DNA of 64,000 bases from Fluviispira vulneris (GTDB lineage Bacteria > Bdellovibrionota_B > Oligoflexia > Silvanigrellales > Silvanigrellaceae): positions 310,001 to 374,000 of the forward strand of contig NZ_JACRSE010000004.1 of the NCBI RefSeq assembly GCF_014281055.1, read 5' to 3'. Shown in pieces: positions 27,060-35,776 of this stretch (positions are counted from its first letter, which is position 1; every line of letters begins with the position of its first letter). The translations under genes and the position numbers were made by a program. The notes under the pieces were generated by a model that was not told the DNA's origin, made no database searches, and saw only the letters and a list, made by a program, of their open reading frames with translations.

Positions 27060-28307
27060 TCACTCTTTTTCAACCGTATTTTTCCTTTGACCCATTAATT
27101 TCTGCCATAATTCTTCACTTGGTAATAGCTGTATTAAGTTATTTAAATGCAATCTAAATTTTGAAAGTTCTGAATAAACATACTTACGTACAAGATTAAC
27201 TTCCCCCAAGGGTTTCAAATCTTCTGTGCCATGCCATGGAGTAAATGACATATCTTCACAGTATTGCATACTCAAATCACTATTCGACACTTGACCTTTA
27301 GGTAACAACAATGTTGCTAGTTTAAAAATATTTTTTTGTCCATTCCATTGTGTTGGCCATTCTATAGTTGAATCCTCGATTGGCATGGTTTTTTTATCCC
27401 GCTGTGGAATGACAAAAAATTCATAACAAGCGTTTTCTTTTGCTAAATACTGAGCCAAGCCCTCTTTTAAATAATTATCATTAACCGCATTTTTAACAGG
27501 TAAGTCCGAAAAGTTTTGCTTTGCACAAGGCTTTGCGGTAAACTTCATCGCATTATTTGCACCGAGTTTATAAGGGGTCTGACTCCAAAACTGGGAACCC
27601 AAAGGACTGATTTTCATTTCTTTTAATGACTGGGTCAGTATAACCGCTTCATAGGGGTGAGACTTCATCCACTCTTTTAACCCATCAGGCCCCTTTGCAG
27701 ATGCTGTCATCACAGAAATATAATCCTCTGCTTTGCGTAAAAAGAAAATAGGGGTGTCGATCATAATAAAATCTTGTGTATTTTTTTCACCATTTGCTTC
27801 ATAATCATCTAAAAGTTGAGCATTTATTCCAAGCAGTTTTATTGCCATTCCATGTGAGTCGGGAATAAGATCGGATTTTATCTCAGATGTTCCATTCGAA
27901 AAACGTACAAAGGCTTTGTATTCTATCTCACGAGCAAAAACTCCCTTTCTAAAAACTTTTGGCAAGCCTTTTTCGATAATAAATTTACCCACAGCACAGC
28001 CATGATGTTTTGCATGCGCACCTCGTTTAGCTGCTCTTGCCTCACCTGGGCGCGAGACCTGTCCTTTTTTTACGATGGATTGAAACATCTGCGCGACGAT
28101 CTTTTCTAAATTCTCATCACTCTGTAAATATTCTAAGTCTTCAATATTTGGCAAAGAAAGATTTCTATCTAATGGAGATTCAGAGGCTGATATCAGTTCA
28201 TCCTGCTTTTTTATAGGATTTTCACTTGCAATTGCAAAATTGATGTGTGCAAAAGAAAAAGAGCCTAAGACTATACTTATCGCATAATTAAAAATGTTTA
28301 TTTTCAT
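27060..28307 (-). CDS. Exported catalase-family heme protein
   Basis: 415 residues with an N-terminal signal-like segment (about 1-27, ending near FAIASE). The catalase fold shows in AKHHGCAVGKFIIEKGLP near 98-115 (position of the distal His), YKAFVRFSNGTSE near 130 and DSHGMAIKLLG near 150, then DFIMIDTPIFFLR. It matches the small catalase-like branch (SrpA-like) rather than monofunctional catalases, because it is shorter and the usual RLFSYxDT proximal motif is not seen; a Tyr in RKYVYSEL near 388 is a possible heme ligand. It probably acts on peroxides in the periplasm. Confidence 0.75.
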   Translation of the reverse strand: MKINIFNYAISIVLGSFSFAHINFAIASENPIKKQDELISASESPLDRNLSLPNIEDLEYLQSDENLEKIVAQMFQSIVKKGQVSRPGEARAAKRGAHAKHHGCAVGKFIIEKGLPKVFRKGVFAREIEYKAFVRFSNGTSEIKSDLIPDSHGMAIKLLGINAQLLDDYEANGEKNTQDFIMIDTPIFFLRKAEDYISVMTASAKGPDGLKEWMKSHPYEAVILTQSLKEMKISPLGSQFWSQTPYKLGANNAMKFTAKPCAKQNFSDLPVKNAVNDNYLKEGLAQYLAKENACYEFFVIPQRDKKTMPIEDSTIEWPTQWNGQKNIFKLATLLLPKGQVSNSDLSMQYCEDMSFTPWHGTEDLKPLGEVNLVRKYVYSELSKFRLHLNNLIQLLPSEELWQKLMGQRKNTVEKE

Positions 28308-28525
28308 AAATTTTTACTTCTATCGTTTTAAAAGTTAGAAACTATGATTTATCTATACGTTAAAATTGAATATTTTTCAAGTTTTTATATTTAATAATTC
28401 ATAAATTATATTTCAAAATATTTTAAACAGAATAAATCTTTTTGTAATTACACAAATTTTTAATCTAATATATTATTGTGCTAAAATTAGCTAAAATTTT
28501 CATATTACAAAGTGAAAGGATTTTT

Positions 28526-29293
28526 ATGGACAAATTTTTCATTAAATGTATTTTTTTACTATTAATTTTAATCAGTATAAGTTCATACGCACACAGTAAC
28601 AATTTATATGTACGAGGAGACTATTGGTGCCCATACAATTGCAATCCCAAAGATACAAAGCCAGGTTATCTTATAGAGATTTTACAAAATACTTTTGGTA
28701 AAGATAAGATCAATTACGAAATTATGAATTGGGCTAGAGCTATTATTGAAACCCGCAAAGGTGACAACGATGTTATTGTTGGAGCTGCAAAAGAAGATGC
28801 TCCAGATCTACTTTTTAGCACCTCACTTGGTCTCAGCGACAATTGCTTTTATGCACTGAAAAAATCGAAATTTAAATTTACTGGTTTAGATGCTCTTAAC
28901 AATGTAACATTAGGAGTGATTAAAGATTATTCCTATTATAAAGAATTAAATGATTATATTAAGAAAAATATTAACAATAAAAATAAAATTGCAGAACACT
29001 TTGGTGATAATATTCAAGAAAGAATGCTTGCAAAACTGATGCTAAAGCGCCTTGATATCATAGTGGAAGACTCAAACGTCATCGACTTTATTTTAAAAAA
29101 GCATCCAGAGATGAATGAAATAGTCAAATTAAAATGTATCGAAGTTGGTAAAATATTTATTGCATTTTCACCTACTAAACCAGATTCAGTTGAACGAGTA
29201 AAAGTTTTAAATTCGCGAGTGAATGAAATGATTAAAAACGGAGAAATGAAGAATATTTTGAAAAAATATTCTATTAAACCTTGGTTTAAATAA
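28526..29293 (+). CDS. Periplasmic solute-binding protein, family 3 type
   Basis: 255 residues from ATG 28526, chosen because GAAAGGA lies five bases upstream and a clean signal peptide follows (FFIKCIFLLLILISISSYAHS). The rest resembles family 3 binding proteins: LYVRGDYWCPYNC near 25, GYLIEILQNTFG near 45, a segment of the WARAIIETRKGDNDVIVGAAKE kind near 70-92, and repeated alpha/beta units. It has two cysteines near the N-terminus. No permease or ATPase is adjacent, so it may act as a sensor or an orphan. Ligand unknown. Confidence 0.72.
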   Translation: MDKFFIKCIFLLLILISISSYAHSNNLYVRGDYWCPYNCNPKDTKPGYLIEILQNTFGKDKINYEIMNWARAIIETRKGDNDVIVGAAKEDAPDLLFSTSLGLSDNCFYALKKSKFKFTGLDALNNVTLGVIKDYSYYKELNDYIKKNINNKNKIAEHFGDNIQERMLAKLMLKRLDIIVEDSNVIDFILKKHPEMNEIVKLKCIEVGKIFIAFSPTKPDSVERVKVLNSRVNEMIKNGEMKNILKKYSIKPWFK

Positions 29294-29375
29294 TTTATTA
29301 TGAATAAAAAATTATTGACTTTATTTTACTTAAAATGCTAAAAAGAATGAACTCATTTTTAGCATAGGATTGCTT

Positions 29376-29918
29376 ATGAATTTTTCTCTTCGAAAAGTTT
29401 TGCTAGAAGATATTAATGAACTCAGTTCAATGCATATCCAAGCGTGGAAAGATGCTTATCAGAATATTATTGATCAAGAGTATTTAAATAATTTAAAATT
29501 ACAAGATAAAATCTCTACGTGGCAAAAGGTTTTAAGCAATGAAAAAAGCGGATATAACCTTCTAGCCTGCAATGATAAAAACAAAATTCTCGGCTTTGCC
29601 AGCGCAGGAGCTCACCGAGACGATCCCAGTTTTGGAGAAATTTTTGCAATATATGTGCGAGCCAACTCATACGGACACGGTATTGGTCAATCCTTATGGA
29701 AAAATATGAATATATATTTAAAGGAAAATAATTTCACCCACGCTAAGTTATGGGTGCTTGAAAACAACAAAAAAGCCATTGATTTCTATACAAAAAATAA
29801 ATGCACTTTTACCAACGAGAAAAAGAAAATCATGCTCGGTAACAAAGAATATGCAGAACTCTCTTTTGTTTGGAAGGTTGAGATTGAGAACATTCATTGC
29901 GCAGATAATAAATTATAA
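29376..29918 (+). CDS. GNAT-family N-acetyltransferase
   Basis: 180 residues from ATG 29376 (AGGA six bases upstream). The GNAT fold shows in FSLRKVLLEDINELSSMHIQAW at the start, GEIFAIYVRANSYGHGIGQSLW near 90-110 (acetyl-CoA loop, R/Q-x-x-G-x-G/A variant), and AKLWVLENNKKAIDFYTK near 126-142. Substrate unknown. It faces another GNAT gene across an 18-base gap. Confidence 0.85.
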   Translation: MNFSLRKVLLEDINELSSMHIQAWKDAYQNIIDQEYLNNLKLQDKISTWQKVLSNEKSGYNLLACNDKNKILGFASAGAHRDDPSFGEIFAIYVRANSYGHGIGQSLWKNMNIYLKENNFTHAKLWVLENNKKAIDFYTKNKCTFTNEKKKIMLGNKEYAELSFVWKVEIENIHCADNKL

Positions 29919-29935
29919 AAATACATTTCATAAAG

Positions 29936-30415
29936 TTAAAATATTTTCTTGAAGTTCTTCCGCAAAAAATAGGCTTCTAGTTCTTTTTCATAACCTAATT
30001 TTGCATAAAATTGATGAGCATCTGCACGTTTGGTCTGAGTTGCTAAGAGCACAGATTGACAGCCCTTGGATCTTGCCCATTGTTCTGCTGTAAGCATAAG
30101 TCCTTTGCCCACACCCTGCTTTCTCCAATTGCTTTCCACAACCAGAGCTCCTATTTCTAAGGTTTTACAACTCAAAAGTGAAGGCGCTTCGAAAAAATGG
30201 ATAAAACCAATTATATGTCCATCACAATTGCTCTGAGCAACGCGCACTTGATGATGCGAAAATAAAATTAAATCCTGAAATCTTTTTTCTAATTCAATTG
30301 CAGACCCTGCAAAACCCAGTGCTTCGCAAAGGAAAGCCACTGCTGGTAAATCTTTTTTTTCTAAAGGTCTAATTAAATATTCAAGCTTTTCGCTCTTTTT
30401 ATTATTCTCTTGCAT
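29936..30415 (-). CDS. GNAT-family N-acetyltransferase
   Basis: 159 residues. It shows the N-terminal IRPLEKKDLPAVAFLCEALGF, the acetyl-CoA binding segment IGALVVESNWRKQGVGKGLM near 87-107 (Q-x-x-G-x-G/K form) and the DAHQFYAKLGYEKE end near 138-150. Probably cytosolic; substrate unknown. It starts four bases beyond the end of the defence operon, on the same strand, so it may be the last cistron of that transcript by read-through, although its function looks unrelated. Confidence 0.85.
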   Translation of the reverse strand: MQENNKKSEKLEYLIRPLEKKDLPAVAFLCEALGFAGSAIELEKRFQDLILFSHHQVRVAQSNCDGHIIGFIHFFEAPSLLSCKTLEIGALVVESNWRKQGVGKGLMLTAEQWARSKGCQSVLLATQTKRADAHQFYAKLGYEKELEAYFLRKNFKKIF

Positions 30416-30419
30416 AAAA

Positions 30420-33400
30420 TTATGCCTCCATATTTTTTAGTGTACCTCTTCCAAAAATATCAGGCATTTCCAAAACTATACTTTCCCATGGTGCTGCATG
30501 ATGAAAGCGCAAAGAAGTCACCCCAATATCCATACACGCTTCGTCTATTAATTTATCTTTTTTCTGTTCCATTAAGGAATCATGATGTGGACCATCCACA
30601 AAAACAAATACATTATTTTGCCCATTGTATGTATAGATAAAATCAGGTCTGGCATTTATTTCTGGAATAAATTTTTGCGCTTTATTTGGTAAATTAAAGC
30701 TATTATCATAAAGCCATTGTACAAATTTCTTTTCAAGTTCACTTTCACAGGCTTTTAATAGTTTATCGAGCTGAGTTTTTGAATCTTCTCCTGCGACAGT
30801 CAATGTTTCTTTATGTGACTTTGTTAGATCAAATAAATAACTGCGAATTAATTTTCGATTGAGTATCGCGTGATCTTGTTGATTGGAGTAGCCCATAAGA
30901 CATTTATAGCAAGCAGAAATACAATATCTACTGTCCGTAGGATCCAATATATCTTCACCTGTATCAGGATCATAATGACACAGTTTTAATGCCTCTTTAG
31001 CAACCTGCTGCATGCGTCTTTCATCTAAAGAAATTTTACGTAACGCTCCTGCACCACCTTCTGCAGCTTCATAGAAGAGAATTCCATGGGGCGCAATTTG
31101 ATTCGGTAAAGTCTCCGCAGATAATTCACTTTCAGCTAATTGAGCGACAATTTGGATAGAGGATTTGAGTGCTGCTTGAAATGATGCTATAAATTCTTTC
31201 GAATTATCTGGGAAATTATCGAGATAAAGTGCATTTTTTCTATCTTCGACATAAGGAACGATGAGTTCTTTAGTTTCAAAATCACTTTCACTGCCTTCTC
31301 CAGGCGCTCTTTCCCAGCGCCCAGTATTTTTATCTAATAAAAATCCTCTGAGTGAGTCTTCATCACTCCGCTTTTTCAACCAACCCTCATTCATGCGCCA
31401 AAGCGTTGCGCCTGGCCCATAATGACACGAAAAAAGGATTTCTTTTTCTTCACTTAAAATATTCATTTTTTCTACAATTTTTTCATGCCCTCTCTCAGCA
31501 AATCGGAATAGAGAACGTACTTTATAACCATAGCGTGTGCGCTCTTCCTCATCGGCTGAAATCCGATCCACTTTGTGGGTAGAAACATTTTGCATTTGAA
31601 AACAATGATCGATGGATTCCAAAGAGTTTGAATAACAATTTTCACAGATATCATAAGTTTTTTCATGTGAAATTATATGCAAATAACCACAATTGTTACA
31701 GCATAAGGATTTCTGCGTTAAAATATTGCCATCTACATTACGTTGTGGAAGGATCACTTTGCTTATTTTATAACGAGAACCGTTGTGATAAATCAACGAC
31801 TGCGGACCAAACTCAGACAGCGCAATAAACCTTGGCCTAGCAAGATATTCTGGCTTTTCTTGATTGTATCTACTTTTAAAATAAGCAAAACCTTTTAAAC
31901 CAGGAATAAATGCAGATAAAGGCAAGCGCGGAAAATTATAACCAGGGAGAAAACCTTCACTCGCTAAGTAACGATAAGGATAAAAATCGGCTGATGTTTT
32001 TTCTCGGTCATCGCCTCTTAAATATTCAATTTGTGCTTTTGCCTCTTCTATTTCTCGATCTGCCCGTATTCTATCTTCTTTACTAGCAGCATTTGAGTTG
32101 CTTATTTTTTGCGCTTTATCTCTTTGATTTAAAGCAGACTTAAATAATAAACGCCAGCGATCAAAGGCTAAGTCAAATTGCATATAAGCATTTTTAATTG
32201 TCTCATCAAGCCATTTAGGATTTTTCCTGTACCACTCAGCTTCTTGCAATTCAGGAATAGCATCTAAAACTTTACGTGCTGCTAGCAAGGCAATATTATT
32301 TGTATTGATATCTTTTAATTTAGTTACTTTATCTTCCTTGATAAATGTATTATCTGGTTTTTCATCATTGAGATCGATCACATCAGTCATTTTCGAACCT
32401 AAACGGACACCAGCGGAAGCAAGCCAGATAGCATGTACGTGAGAACGAATAAGATCTTCGTTGCTTAAATCAAGGGGGGGAGGCTTTACACTGCCGGCAA
32501 CCATGTCTTGTGCATTTCTAAAAAAATATTGATCATGACTGTTACCTGAAGAACAATAGGTATACACAAAAGCGGCTTGTCCTCCTCTTCCAGCGCGCCC
32601 ACTTCTCTGTGCATAATTCGCAGGAGTGGGTGGTACATTACGCATATTAACCACATTTAATGAGCTAATATCTACGCCTAATTCCATTGTAGGAGAACAA
32701 CAAAGCAGTTGTAAATCACCATTTCTAAATAGAGCTTCGCGTTCTTCACGATCTGAATCGGGAACCTGCGCCGTGTGCTCTGCAGCTCTTAAATATTTTG
32801 TCAGCACAATAGGCTCTTGATATAAGTTAACAAAAAAAGCAAGGGATATTTCATTTTCTTTTTTAGGTGTGATTTCTCCTTTTTTCCAACATATATCGGA
32901 TAATTTAAGGCGAACTCCCAATGGAACTCCCGGCTTTCTATGCGGTGGTAGCGCAATTCCACAAGCTATCAAGCAGCCAAATAAATAAGGAATAAAAGCT
33001 TGAACTTTATTTCTTGTAACCTTTTCATCTGGATATATTTTTATCAATTCAGTCCGAATTTTTCTGCCAAAAACTGAATAGGCAGAAAGGGAAATACGTG
33101 ACGAAGACTCTTCACTCAAGGGGCCAGGCCAAGCGTATTTACAATGATCAACATTCTTTTTACGTTCTATTTGCCAAAGTTCTGATAATTCTTCTTCTAT
33201 CCTACGCTCAATATGAATTAATGACTCATCTTCCAAAAATTTACTTTCAATACATAAATTTTTCCTGAGTCTTGTCGCGAGATCTTCTAAAAATTCATAC
33301 AATACTTTCTCATTCAATGAGATAAATATATTTTGTCCCCAAATTCGATCTTCTTCTTTTTTTACTAACAGTAAAACTTCTTCAAAATAATTCCGTGTCA

Positions 33401-35771
33401 CTTCCAGAGTTGAATTTTTTACACTCTCAAGCTCAGCTTTTTCTCTAAAGCACGCTTCTAATAGAGGGAATGTGATTCTCAACATGTCTGTGCGGTCTAG
33501 ACTTGGCAAAGTGATTCGCCAATCTTCTGCACTTAAGTCTAGCAAAGCTCTATAGACAAGTAATTCTTTCAAAGCATCTTTTGCTTTTCTTCTCTGAGCA
33601 AAACTTGGATTCTGCGAGTTTTCTCGCATGTAGTCCTGCGGTTCTAGTGAAGACATTTCAAATGCATTGAAGAGTGCTTCTGCTAAATGATCGAATTGAA
33701 TTCCCGAAGGAGGAGCCACTTTCAGCGCTTGCCACAAAGCGCGGCGGATCTGCACAGTATCAATAAAGTCGTTGAAATGGCCCGATTGCAAAGAAGCATC
33801 TTGGCGATTGTCTGTGAAACTCATAAGTTTTTTTGCTTTGTCATCAATTCCTTCACTCGCACGCAAAGAATTGATCACAGATAAAGCAAGGACAGTGGTC
33901 GAGGTGCTACGCCCTTCTGTTCCTAAAGTAGCAAGACGCCAAAAGTCCTTCCCACGCGCATTGTCCGTGAAAAAATCGCATTCTAAACAATAGCGGAAAG
34001 GTCGAGAAAAATAAGCTGCTATATGAGAATTGTCTTGCTTATTTTCATAAATATCACCTTCATCACTTAAATAAATTATCTTGGGCACATGCTCTTTGTG
34101 CGATGTTCCTAATTTTATTTCGCCTTTGCTATTTTCTTCCCACCAGGCATCGGGTAAGTTTTCATAGATAAAATTCTTAAAATCATTCGTTGAAATATTT
34201 TTGTCTGTATGCATATAAACAAAACCTGATTCGCCATTTTTATCACTTTCGTCGGAGAGATCGTGACGGGGCTCTAAGTGAGGTGTAGTTTTATGCAATG
34301 AATTTGCAAAGCGTTTGACCGAAAAATAGTCTGCACCGCATTGCCGACAAAATGCAACAGGAAATAATATTTTATTTTTTTTATTTCCATTTTCATTTGG
34401 ATCAAGCGGAGCATATCTAGTTATTTCTAAACTAAAATAAGATCTATCTAAACTGGTGTAAAGATTGCCACCACGCGTGATAAATTGATGCAATTTAAAT
34501 GGAAATAAAGCACGATTGTTTTCCCCCGTTAAAGAAACAGCTCTTAAAATATTTTTTAAAGCTTTTACACATGTCTCTTCTGTTAAAGAACAAAGTTCTT
34601 TTAATTCCAAAGAAATACCATTTTTTCCATCTAAAGGTCTCGGTTTAGAACGAATTAATTGCTTAGATTTTTCGTCATATTGAACTCCCAGTTTCGACTC
34701 AAGCCAAGAACATAAGGGGTCTGATTTAAGGGATTCTAAGGTATGACTGTCTAAATTTTTTGACCATTTTTTTGTACTTTTTTGTAAGCTTAATTTTTCT
34801 GAATCACTGCTAAACTGCAATTCTTCTGTATGTCTCTCTAATGTTTCTCCGATCACATTCTTCGGTAATATATTGACTCCAAAAATTTTGGATGCACATT
34901 CTGCCACTTCTTTTTTAGGATCGCTACTGTCTTCAGCTGCGATAGTAGCAGAAGTTCCTACACAAATAATATTTTTAGATCCACTCCGTTCTTTGAGTCG
35001 GCGGATGAGCAAAGCAACATCACTGCCTTGCCGTCCTCGGTATGTGTGCAATTCATCAAAAACCAAATAATGAAGATCATGAGTTAGATCAAATATTTTT
35101 TGATCTTCTAGCCTTGTTAACATAAGTTCAAGCATCATATAATTTGTAATTAATATATGCGGTGGCTCCCTTCTTAATTTCTCTCTTTCTTCTTCTTTAT
35201 CCTGTCCAGTGTAACGAGCGATTTGAATGGGCACATCTTCTTTTGCAAAACCGTAGTTAATATATTTTAATAATTCTTCTTGTTGACTGTTGGCGAGCGC
35301 ATTCATCGGGTAAACAATAATAGCTTGTATACCCATATTTGTTTTTTTTCTTTTTAAAATATCATTTACGATTGGAATAATAAAAGTTAAACTTTTTCCC
35401 GACCCCGTACCTGTTGTAACAACATAATTTTCATTTTTTAATGCACACTCTAAAGCCTCTACTTGATGCGTATATAAATCCAAAGGTTTACAGTTTACTA
35501 AATTTAAATTATCTTTTTGTTTATTGGCTAAAAATATTTTTTCACAGATTGGGTGCAATTTATTTTGCTGAACAAGCTCAGTGATATTGGCTTTTCTTTT
35601 AAAGCCTGGATTCAATTGCACCAAAGGAGATGGCCAAAATGCACCTTTTTGCAGTTCTTCTTGTACAAATAAATCCATCTGTTTATTTTTAATGCCGAAA
35701 AAACTTGTAACTAATTTTTTATAATCACTGATAACTTTATCACGTAATGAAAAAACATCAAAAAATGACAT
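30420..35771 (-). CDS. DEAD-box helicase with DUF1998-like zinc motifs and C-terminal nuclease-like domain
   Basis: 1783-residue protein. The first RecA-like domain has the Q-type motif LYTHQVEALE (about 100), Walker A GTGSGKS at 121-127, DELH at 239-242 and SAT at 274-276. The second RecA domain has SPTMELGVDISSLN and QRSGRAGRGGQ near residues 1030-1075. The C-terminal part holds a four-Cys cluster (CCNNCG, CENC) and CISACYKCLMGYSNQQDH, as in DUF1998/MrfA-type proteins. The last 130 residues read ARPDFIYTY then FVFVDGPHHD, as in Vsr/DUF559-type PD-(D/E)XK nucleases. The size and order resemble Druantia DruE; it could also be a DrmA-DrmB fusion. It is the last of four co-directional defence genes, five bases after the helicase before it. 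Confidence 0.8.
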   Translation of the reverse strand: MSFFDVFSLRDKVISDYKKLVTSFFGIKNKQMDLFVQEELQKGAFWPSPLVQLNPGFKRKANITELVQQNKLHPICEKIFLANKQKDNLNLVNCKPLDLYTHQVEALECALKNENYVVTTGTGSGKSLTFIIPIVNDILKRKKTNMGIQAIIVYPMNALANSQQEELLKYINYGFAKEDVPIQIARYTGQDKEEEREKLRREPPHILITNYMMLELMLTRLEDQKIFDLTHDLHYLVFDELHTYRGRQGSDVALLIRRLKERSGSKNIICVGTSATIAAEDSSDPKKEVAECASKIFGVNILPKNVIGETLERHTEELQFSSDSEKLSLQKSTKKWSKNLDSHTLESLKSDPLCSWLESKLGVQYDEKSKQLIRSKPRPLDGKNGISLELKELCSLTEETCVKALKNILRAVSLTGENNRALFPFKLHQFITRGGNLYTSLDRSYFSLEITRYAPLDPNENGNKKNKILFPVAFCRQCGADYFSVKRFANSLHKTTPHLEPRHDLSDESDKNGESGFVYMHTDKNISTNDFKNFIYENLPDAWWEENSKGEIKLGTSHKEHVPKIIYLSDEGDIYENKQDNSHIAAYFSRPFRYCLECDFFTDNARGKDFWRLATLGTEGRSTSTTVLALSVINSLRASEGIDDKAKKLMSFTDNRQDASLQSGHFNDFIDTVQIRRALWQALKVAPPSGIQFDHLAEALFNAFEMSSLEPQDYMRENSQNPSFAQRRKAKDALKELLVYRALLDLSAEDWRITLPSLDRTDMLRITFPLLEACFREKAELESVKNSTLEVTRNYFEEVLLLVKKEEDRIWGQNIFISLNEKVLYEFLEDLATRLRKNLCIESKFLEDESLIHIERRIEEELSELWQIERKKNVDHCKYAWPGPLSEESSSRISLSAYSVFGRKIRTELIKIYPDEKVTRNKVQAFIPYLFGCLIACGIALPPHRKPGVPLGVRLKLSDICWKKGEITPKKENEISLAFFVNLYQEPIVLTKYLRAAEHTAQVPDSDREEREALFRNGDLQLLCCSPTMELGVDISSLNVVNMRNVPPTPANYAQRSGRAGRGGQAAFVYTYCSSGNSHDQYFFRNAQDMVAGSVKPPPLDLSNEDLIRSHVHAIWLASAGVRLGSKMTDVIDLNDEKPDNTFIKEDKVTKLKDINTNNIALLAARKVLDAIPELQEAEWYRKNPKWLDETIKNAYMQFDLAFDRWRLLFKSALNQRDKAQKISNSNAASKEDRIRADREIEEAKAQIEYLRGDDREKTSADFYPYRYLASEGFLPGYNFPRLPLSAFIPGLKGFAYFKSRYNQEKPEYLARPRFIALSEFGPQSLIYHNGSRYKISKVILPQRNVDGNILTQKSLCCNNCGYLHIISHEKTYDICENCYSNSLESIDHCFQMQNVSTHKVDRISADEEERTRYGYKVRSLFRFAERGHEKIVEKMNILSEEKEILFSCHYGPGATLWRMNEGWLKKRSDEDSLRGFLLDKNTGRWERAPGEGSESDFETKELIVPYVEDRKNALYLDNFPDNSKEFIASFQAALKSSIQIVAQLAESELSAETLPNQIAPHGILFYEAAEGGAGALRKISLDERRMQQVAKEALKLCHYDPDTGEDILDPTDSRYCISACYKCLMGYSNQQDHAILNRKLIRSYLFDLTKSHKETLTVAGEDSKTQLDKLLKACESELEKKFVQWLYDNSFNLPNKAQKFIPEINARPDFIYTYNGQNNVFVFVDGPHHDSLMEQKKDKLIDEACMDIGVTSLRFHHAAPWESIVLEMPDIFGRGTLKNMEA

Positions 35772-35776
35772 AATAT

